Source of the DNA: Nocardia australiensis | GTDB lineage: Bacteria > Actinomycetota > Actinomycetes > Mycobacteriales > Mycobacteriaceae | Direction of reading: 5' to 3' | Length of the DNA: 64,000 bases | NCBI RefSeq assembly: GCF_020733705.1 | Contig: NZ_JAJFZM010000001.1 | Location: 2,542,001-2,606,000, forward strand | Shown: positions 59,094-64,000 of the stretch, one piece after another | Numbering within the stretch: position 1 is the first letter of the stretch | Layout: each line of letters begins with the position of its first letter | The notes under the pieces: model-generated | Databases searched by the model: none | What the model saw: the letters and a program-made list of their open reading frames with translations, nothing else | What the model was told of the DNA's origin: nothing | Made by a program: the position numbers and the translations under genes

Positions 59094-60197
59094 GTGACGG
59101 ATTTCGGGTTGATGTCGATCGGGTCGTTCGCGCGGCGGAGCGGTCTGACGGCGAGCGCGTTGCGTTTCTACGCTGATGCGGGACTGTTACTGCCTACGGA
59201 GGTCGACCCAGTCTCCGGATACCGGTTCTACCGGGAAGGCCAGCTCGAGCGGGCTGTTCTGCTCCGACAACTACGCGAGATCGGTATGCCGCTCGCAACG
59301 GCGAAATCCGTCCTCAGTGCTGGACGCGACGACGCAGTTCGCCTGGTCGACGAGCATGTCGACGCAGTGGTCAGCGGTGCCGAGGCCGCACGGCAGCAGG
59401 CCGCCGTCATCAAGGCAGTGTTGGCCACGGAGCCCACAGTAGTGATCGTTGCGCTGAGCGGGCCGGTGTTGGCGGCGGCGATCGAGCAGGTTCTGACTGC
59501 CACCATCGATGAACCGGACATCGCCGTTCTCGGCGGTGTGCGCTTCGAGGCCGATTCCGGCGCGGTGACTGTGACCGCCACTGATCGCTACCGTCTGTCC
59601 ACTCGCACCCTTGTGACCGCCGATTCGACTGCTGTGACGTGGGCGGCGACGGTGAACGGCGACGATCTACGCAGTTGCCTCGCTGACCTGCGGCGCACCC
59701 CTCTGGCTCGGATCGAAGCTACCGAGCACGGGTTTTGGATACGGTTGCCGGACCGGGGTGACCGACATTGCCGGCTATTGCCCGAGCCATTTCCCGACTA
59801 CCGGTCGATGCTCGACGCGCTGCCAGCGGTGACGACCCGGGTCGAGGCTTCGAAGGCAATGCTCCTGCGGGCGCTCGAGGAGCGACCAGCTGACCTGATC
59901 TCGATGCACGTCACCGAGGCTGCGGTCACCGTGTTGGATAACCGCAGCGGACCGGACACGGGCGTACACCTAACGGCCCGCGTGAGCGGAACCTCGATCG
60001 AGGTCTGGTTCGAGATGACCACGCTCTATCCCGCGATCAGCACCGCGATCGGCGCGGATGTGCTGCTCGACCTCAGAGGACCCGCACAGCCGGCCACTAT
60101 CCGCTCTGCCGACCACGGCGATCTCATCACCCTTGTCATGCCCACCAAGCCCCAAGCGGGAGAAAACACCACAAAACCGGAGGAGAAGGACAAATGA
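59094..60197 (+). CDS. MerR-type HTH fused to DNA sliding-clamp-like domains
   Basis: The product has 367 residues from GTG 59094 (or ATG 59112, MSIGSFARRSG). Residues 7-75 are a MerR helix-turn-helix (SGLTASALRFYADAGLLLP, YREGQLERAVLLRQL), followed by a coiled region. From about 115 the sequence resembles DnaN: LGGVRFEADSGAVTVTATDR with YRLS at 167-170 (clamp domain II), FPDYRSMLDALP leading into domain III, and LITLVMPTKPQ at the C-terminus. Clamp domain I is missing. Similar fusions exist in other actinomycetes, as I recall, with unknown function. It overlaps the next gene by 4 bp. Confidence 0.85.
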   Translation: MTDFGLMSIGSFARRSGLTASALRFYADAGLLLPTEVDPVSGYRFYREGQLERAVLLRQLREIGMPLATAKSVLSAGRDDAVRLVDEHVDAVVSGAEAARQQAAVIKAVLATEPTVVIVALSGPVLAAAIEQVLTATIDEPDIAVLGGVRFEADSGAVTVTATDRYRLSTRTLVTADSTAVTWAATVNGDDLRSCLADLRRTPLARIEATEHGFWIRLPDRGDRHCRLLPEPFPDYRSMLDALPAVTTRVEASKAMLLRALEERPADLISMHVTEAAVTVLDNRSGPDTGVHLTARVSGTSIEVWFEMTTLYPAISTAIGADVLLDLRGPAQPATIRSADHGDLITLVMPTKPQAGENTTKPEEKDK

Positions 60198-60700
60198 CAG
60201 AACCCACCAATGCGGACCCGACGATGGACGCGATCGGCAAGGCCATCACCGAGGGCCGCAGCGGAAACACGGTCAGGGCCCGCGGCCGACTCCTGGACTT
60301 GTGGAAGGTGATCGGAGTCAGCGGCGATCCCTTGCACCGCTGCACACTCGCGCATTACCTTGCCGACCTCTGCGGCGATCCGGCGCAGGCGCTGGCTTGG
60401 GATGTGCGCGCACTCGATGCCGCCGACGCCGTCACCGAGCAGCGCGTCCAAGAACATCACGCCAGCCTGCACATCGCTGGCTTCTATCCCTCGCTTCACC
60501 TCAACCTCGCCGACAACTATCGCCGACTGGGATCCTTTGAAGCCGCCCGCGAACACCTCGACGCCGCCCGGGAGCACTTGCCTGCGCTGCCTCCCGATTC
60601 ATATGGGGAACTCATTCGTGCGGCGATCGACGAGGTGACCACGGCCGTCGAGAATCAGGACACCGCGGTCCGCGCTTCGGCACCGAGCGCGACCGCGTGA
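60194..60700 (+). CDS. TPR-like protein, operon partner of the MerR-clamp fusion
   Basis: The product has 168 residues. Its ATG overlaps the end of the MerR-clamp gene in ATGA, so the two are coupled. Paired helices contain GDPLHRCTLAHYLADLCGD and FYPSLHLNLADNYRRLGSFE, then AREHLDAAREHL, like TPR motifs. A paralogue with the same GDPLHRC block lies at 62939-63394. No catalytic motif or export signal. It probably binds the MerR-clamp protein or a shared partner. Confidence 0.8.
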   Translation: MTEPTNADPTMDAIGKAITEGRSGNTVRARGRLLDLWKVIGVSGDPLHRCTLAHYLADLCGDPAQALAWDVRALDAADAVTEQRVQEHHASLHIAGFYPSLHLNLADNYRRLGSFEAAREHLDAAREHLPALPPDSYGELIRAAIDEVTTAVENQDTAVRASAPSATA

Positions 60701-60885
60701 CACAGACGCGCTCGGCGTGTGGAACGTGCACTACAACTATCACCGCCGCCGACAATCGTCCGCCGACTTCGAAGCTTCACGCCGGTGTCACCAACGTCCT
60801 GGCCTCATACAGCTGGCCTTTCGCGTCTGGTTGGCATCTCGACGCGAGAGCCATATCGTAAACCGATATCGAACTTCGATAGGAG

Positions 60886-61108
60886 ATGCGAGTACGCCAT
60901 CGCCAATGCCGCGGCCTGGACGTTGCGCTCTGGCGAGGGCCGTCCGGCGCGCATCGTTGTGGTGGTCGGGTTGGTCGGCTGCCTGGTCCTGGTCTTCGCG
61001 CTGCCGCTGTCGTCGGTGCTGGCCGGGGCGTTGGTGCTGGCGATCGGCGCCGCCTTCTACCTGCTGCGCGCCGCGCAGACACCCGCCGACCGCGTCGACA
61101 ACCAGTAG
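60886..61108 (+). pseudogene. C-terminal fragment of an APC-family amino acid permease
   Basis: The frame reads EYAIANAAAWTLRSGEGRPA and then RIVVVVGLVGCLVLVFALPL with one more hydrophobic segment, which is the last part of an APC permease (two final membrane helices). The rest of the transporter (about 400 residues) is missing and replaced upstream by unrelated sequence. It may be translated from a spurious start at 60719. It looks like a deletion remnant. Confidence 0.7.
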
Positions 61109-61144
61109 TAGCCCTGTCGACGCCCTGATCAGAGAGGCGTTCCC

Positions 61145-61633
61145 GTGTCACAGCTCGATACCTGGCTGGCCCGGCTGGCGGCGACCACCGCTCCTGGTTC
61201 GGTGATCCTCATCCGTTTCTACGTCGGTGTGGTGTTCTTCTTCGAAGGGATCCAGAAATTCCTCGACCCCGACACTCTGGGCACCGGACGGTTCGATAAG
61301 GCCGGGATCCCAGCCCCGGGTTTCTTCGGTCCCCTTGACGGGGTCTTCGAAATCGCCTGTGGTGCACTCATTCTCGTGGGGCTCCTGACTCGCCTCGCCG
61401 CTGTTCCGATGATCATCGACATGGTGGGCGCGCTGCTGATCACCAAGGTGGCGATCCTGTGGGGTGACGCACCACTGTTGCCCGGCAAGTCCGGCTGGTG
61501 GAACTTCATCCACGAATCCCGCATCGACCTCGCCCAACTGTGCGGCAGCCTGTTCCTGCTCATCGTCGGCGCGGGCGCCTGGTCTCTCGACGCTCGCCTC
61601 AACCTGCACCGTGTTCACACCGAGCAGACATGA
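61145..61633 (+). CDS. DoxX-family membrane protein
   Basis: The product has 162 residues from GTG 61145 behind GAGAGGCG. Four hydrophobic segments carry RFYVGVVFFFEGIQKFLDP, FFGPLDGVFEIACGALIL and LLTRLAAVPMIIDMVGALLI, typical of DoxX/DUF-type quinol-oxidase-related proteins. It acts in the cytoplasmic membrane, possibly in redox homeostasis; the substrate is unknown. It follows the permease remnant by 36 bp. Confidence 0.88.
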   Translation: MSQLDTWLARLAATTAPGSVILIRFYVGVVFFFEGIQKFLDPDTLGTGRFDKAGIPAPGFFGPLDGVFEIACGALILVGLLTRLAAVPMIIDMVGALLITKVAILWGDAPLLPGKSGWWNFIHESRIDLAQLCGSLFLLIVGAGAWSLDARLNLHRVHTEQT

Positions 61634-61828
61634 GCAGTCCGCAACTGTTGTCCGCGCTCATGAGCGTCGTGCGGGTGGGTCGAGCGCGATAGTGCTGCCG
61701 GCGGTGTCGAATTCGGTGATGGCGCCGAGGTCGATCGCATGCGGGCCTGGTCGATGGCCGAATTCGAGGCCGCCGAGGCGACTGCCCGGCCATCCGCACC
61801 GCCCCCTACGCAATGCGGATGGCCGGGG

Positions 61829-62803
61829 TCACCAGTGGGTACCTGGTACCCAGCGAGCGGCACGCCGCAGCGCGGTGCCGGTGACGCGGCGGACTGCTGA
61901 GCGTCGGCGTGGATTATGTTGGGGAGTAAGGGGTTCCGTTGTTTCGGGGGCTGTGGTGTCTACTTCTTCGCCCCGGGCGGCGGGGGAGTCGGGTAGGGCG
62001 CGGTAGTAGCGGTGCAGGATGCGGTCGTGGATCTTCGGGGTGATCAGGGCGCCGTATTCGGCGAAGGTGCCCAGTGGGATGTCGATGCGTCTCGGTCGTT
62101 CGGTCAGGGCGCGCACGACGGTGGCGGCGGCCCATTCGGGGGATTCGGATGGGCCCTGATACCCGCTGGGGGCGATCATGGGCGTGCGAATCAGCGGCAT
62201 GTGGATCGTGGTGAAAGTGACGCCGTCGGCCATGGTTTCGACCGCCGCCACCTCGGTGAACTTGTCCAGCGCCGCCTTGCTGGCGAGGTAGGCGGAGAAC
62301 CGTGGGGTGGCGACCTGCACGCCCGCGCTGCTGATGTTGACGATATGGCCGAACCGGCGCTCCCGCATTTGCGGCAGCAGGGCCAATGTCAGCCGCAGCG
62401 CGCCGAAGTAGTTGACCGCCATGGTGCGTTCGAAGTCGTGCAGCCGATCGGTGGAGCGGTGGATGGCGCGGCGGATGGAGCGGCCCGCGTTGTTCACCAG
62501 CATGTCGACGTGGCCGTGCTCGTCCAGGATGGTCTTGACGGCGTGGTCGACGGATTCGGAATCGGTGACGTCGCATTGGTATCCGTAGGCGGTGCCGCCC
62601 TCGGCCCGGATCTCTTCGACCACGGCCGCGAGTTCGTCGTCACGGCGCGCGAGCAGGAACACGATGGCGCCCTTGTCCGCGACGGCCAGCGCCGCCGCCC
62701 GGCCGATGCCGGAGGAAGCGCCGGTGATGAGGACATGGCGGCCGGTGATGTCGCGGCGGTTGCGCCGGCTCTGCCCGCGCGGGGCGTTGTCAGCGGAGGT
62801 CAT
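61829..62803 (-). CDS. Short-chain dehydrogenase/reductase
   Basis: The product has 324 residues from ATG 62803 behind AAAGGAG; the long frame to 63328 is not used. Cofactor motif is HVLITGASSGIGRA, NNAG appears in LVNNAGRSIRRAIHR, and the active site is SSAG followed by Tyr-x3-Lys in SAYLASKAAL. The C-terminal 100 residues extend beyond the core fold, with a basic tail. It resembles enzymes acting on fatty acyl or lipid substrates, such as the reductase domain of AcrA1-type proteins. A palindromic operator candidate lies just upstream. Confidence 0.9.
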   Translation of the reverse strand: MTSADNAPRGQSRRNRRDITGRHVLITGASSGIGRAAALAVADKGAIVFLLARRDDELAAVVEEIRAEGGTAYGYQCDVTDSESVDHAVKTILDEHGHVDMLVNNAGRSIRRAIHRSTDRLHDFERTMAVNYFGALRLTLALLPQMRERRFGHIVNISSAGVQVATPRFSAYLASKAALDKFTEVAAVETMADGVTFTTIHMPLIRTPMIAPSGYQGPSESPEWAAATVVRALTERPRRIDIPLGTFAEYGALITPKIHDRILHRYYRALPDSPAARGEEVDTTAPETTEPLTPQHNPRRRSAVRRVTGTALRRAARWVPGTHW

Positions 62804-62835
62804 CGCTGCTCCTTTGCAGGTTGATTCGGGCATGA

Positions 62836-62859
62836 ACTTACTCCGAAGTAAGTTTACTT
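62836..62859. promoter_or_regulatory. Nested inverted repeats, candidate TetR-type operator
   Basis: ACTTACT (62836-62842) pairs with AGTAAGT (62847-62853), and AAGTAA (62846-62851) with TTACTT (62854-62859). These AT-rich palindromes lie 33 bases before the SDR start and stand out in the GC-rich setting. The regulator is not identified. Confidence 0.55.
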
Positions 62860-62911
62860 GCCAGTGGGTCTCGTCACCTCGCGACTCGGATTCGAACGAC
62901 TCTCGAAACCT

Positions 62912-62927
62912 TCGAACATATGTGCGA
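62912..62927 (+). promoter_or_regulatory. Near-consensus SOS box upstream of the second TPR-like gene
   Basis: TCGAACATATGTGCGA differs from TCGAAC-N4-GTTCGA at one base. Its end is 11 bases before the ATG at 62939, so LexA binding would overlap the transcription start. Confidence 0.65.
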
Positions 62928-62938
62928 TACTTGCGCGC

Positions 62939-63394
62939 ATGGCGGACGATCGGATGGCGGAAGTATTTGCCGCGGTGCGGCTCGGCGGTGGGGATCCGGC
63001 GGCGGCCCGGCGGCTGCTCGAGGAACTGTGGAACGAGATCGGTGTGGGTGGAGATCCGTTGCACCGCTGCGTCATCGCGCACCACCTTGCCGAGTTGCAG
63101 GACACGGCCGAGGGGGCGCTGCTGTGGGATCAACGTGCGCTCGCGGCGGTATTCGGGCCCGGCGTTCCACTTGATGAGGGTCTGCGCGGTTTTCTGCCTT
63201 CGCTCTATCTCAGCCTGGCCGACAGCCACCGCCGCGTCGGCGATTTCGACGCGACCCGAATGCAATTGGCCATCGCCCGTGGGCATCTCGACATCCTCGC
63301 CAATGACGCATACGGCGCGGTGATCCACACCAAGCTCGACAATATCGAGGCCGCGCTGGCTGTCGCGTCGAAAGAGCCGCTATCGGCCGGTTGA
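62939..63394 (+). CDS. TPR-like protein, paralogue of the 60194 gene
   Basis: The product has 151 residues from ATG 62939. Its core GDPLHRCVIAHHLAELQD, FLPSLYLSLADSHRRVGDFD and IARGHLDILANDAYG aligns with the protein at 60194-60700 over nearly its whole length, without the longer N-terminus. No ribosome site is obvious and the SOS box sits just upstream, so the mRNA may be almost leaderless. It is divergent from the SDR gene. Likely a protein-interaction module, DNA-damage induced if the box is real. Confidence 0.8.
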   Translation: MADDRMAEVFAAVRLGGGDPAAARRLLEELWNEIGVGGDPLHRCVIAHHLAELQDTAEGALLWDQRALAAVFGPGVPLDEGLRGFLPSLYLSLADSHRRVGDFDATRMQLAIARGHLDILANDAYGAVIHTKLDNIEAALAVASKEPLSAG

Positions 63395-63413
63395 CCCCGG
63401 ATGGGCGGCGTTG

Positions 63414-63566
63414 TCAGGCCAGGGTCGCCGATTCAGGGGTGATGCCGTTGGCGCGCGCGTTGGCGTCGATGATGTCGCGAAGCCAGGTCGTCAGGCCGGT
63501 CTCGATGTCATCGTAGAAAAGCGGCGAATCCTGGATCTTCGGCGTACCCGTGTCCAACGCAGACAT
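63414..63566 (-). CDS. Possible small protein, unrecognised
   Basis: A 50-residue frame from ATG 63566 reads MSALDTGTPKIQDSP and ends in ANARANGITPESATLA. It has a plausible helical composition but no ribosome site and no family I know. It could be a fragment of a larger gene or chance. The longer frame to 63734 runs through two hairpins and is unlikely. Confidence 0.3.
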   Translation of the reverse strand: MSALDTGTPKIQDSPLFYDDIETGLTTWLRDIIDANARANGITPESATLA

Positions 63567-63629
63567 GCATCGAGTGCGTGCAGTCGAAGTAGGAGCCGAA
63601 GAGTCCGGATCGTGACGCCCGCGAGCAAC

Positions 63630-63665
63630 GCGACAGGCGCCGACGGTGTGTCCGGCGCCTGTCGC
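63630..63665. terminator. Hairpin 1 near the window end
   Basis: GCGACAGGCGCC (63630-63641) pairs perfectly with GGCGCCTGTCGC (63654-63665) around a 12-base loop. No T-run. It lies 33 bp from a second, longer hairpin. Confidence 0.65.
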
Positions 63666-63698
63666 GGTGTGGTCGGAGGCTCGATTCGTCACACCGTT

Positions 63699-63740
63699 CA
63701 GTCTGTGGTCGCCGTGCGAGTCCCCGGCGACCACAGACTG
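63699..63740 (-). terminator. Hairpin 2, terminator of the last minus-strand gene
   Basis: CAGTCTGTGGTCGCC (63699-63713) pairs perfectly over 15 bp with GGCGACCACAGACTG (63726-63740). It begins directly after the stop codon of the 63742-63972 gene and should end its transcript. Confidence 0.75.
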
Positions 63741-63741
63741 C

Positions 63742-63972
63742 TCACTGGTCGGGTGCCCCGATTCCGATATCCCGCAGATACTCGGCCGCGGCGCTGTTCG
63801 GATCGTAGGGGCGTGCCGCCGTCATGATCACTCGGGTGTGCTCCGGTGTGACGATCTCCAATTCCACCGAGTTCCAAGGCATCTCACGTGGTCCTGTCGT
63901 GCAGCCGGGGATCAACTCCGCGCACGCGGTCGCGATCTCGTCGATCTGGCTCAGCACGCAGGAGAAGCTCAC
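63742..63972 (-). CDS. Small conserved-looking protein, possibly partial
   Basis: The 76-residue product from GTG 63972 starts SFSCVLSQIDEIATACAELI and ends in AAAEYLRDIGIGAPDQ. The frame stays open to the window edge, so the true start may lie outside. It has a PEHTRVIMTAARPYDP segment. It has a strong terminator directly behind it. I do not recognise the family. Confidence 0.5.
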   Translation of the reverse strand: MSFSCVLSQIDEIATACAELIPGCTTGPREMPWNSVELEIVTPEHTRVIMTAARPYDPNSAAAEYLRDIGIGAPDQ

Positions 63973-64000
63973 GCTCAGCGCCGATGTCCCGGCAGGGCGT

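Noticed and set aside
61829..63328. 499-residue version of the SDR protein
   Set aside because: The added N-terminus is antisense to the TPR-like gene, and a strong ribosome site precedes ATG 62803.

Overview
The window is a chromosomal segment of a high-GC, mycolic-acid-type actinomycete, most likely Nocardia. The evidence is gene order as I remember it from Mycobacterium tuberculosis and Corynebacterium glutamicum: ESX-4 tail/rplM-rpsI-glmM, glmS, nnr-alr-tsaE-tsaB-rimI-tsaD-groES-groEL1, whiB3-(Rv3415c-like)-sigD-rsdA-(DUF5319)-guaB2-guaB3, and guaA-esrISR. The His-tailed GroEL1 and the abundance of ESX-type proteins agree. No rRNA, tRNA or CRISPR was recognised. All assignments are by eye; no database search was run.

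Layout. 1-16 kb is an accessory envelope region lying between an ESX-4-associated protein (3' end only) and the ribosomal genes rplM-rpsI. It holds a convergent pair of WXG100 genes, a membrane Ser/Thr kinase, four tandem paralogous lipoproteins (plus a decayed piece of a fifth), an FHA protein, a zinc-metallopeptidase lipoprotein, an FHA-ABC transporter of the Rv1747 type and an actin/Hsp70-fold membrane protein. 16-25 kb carries rplM, rpsI, glmM, a repeat-rich intergenic block (84-bp tandem repeats, a 92-bp hairpin element), an ABC-F ATPase, a small PspC protein and a three-gene operon of likely type VII secretion substrates. 25-38.6 kb is mostly housekeeping: glmS, a cupredoxin lipoprotein, nnr, alr, the t6A genes tsaE-tsaB-tsaD with rimI, an Hsp70-like membrane protein, and groES-groEL1 under a CIRCE operator.

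38.7-49.4 kb is regulatory and purine metabolic: sigK with a truncated RskA-like anti-sigma gene, whiB3, an Rv3415c-like gene, sigD-rsdA, a DUF5319 gene, guaB, guaB3, a dead alpha/beta hydrolase gene and guaA. 49.5-55 kb is an EsrISR/LiaFSR-like envelope-stress system (PspC-LiaF-like protein, PspC-histidine kinase, LuxR-type regulator) with a second Ser/Thr kinase. 55-64 kb starts with the SOS mutagenesis genes imuA-imuB behind a LexA-box-like site. It continues with a sucrase/ferredoxin-like protein, a MerR-type regulator fused to sliding-clamp-like domains, two paralogous TPR-like genes (one behind a near-consensus SOS box), a DoxX protein and a short-chain dehydrogenase.

The most unusual items are: the MerR/beta-clamp fusion overlapping a TPR-like gene whose paralogue sits behind an apparent SOS box; the kinase-lipoprotein-FHA-ABC cluster inserted next to ESX-4; the RskA-like anti-sigma lacking any membrane part; and a hairpin element that appears to interrupt a dispersed intergenic repeat.
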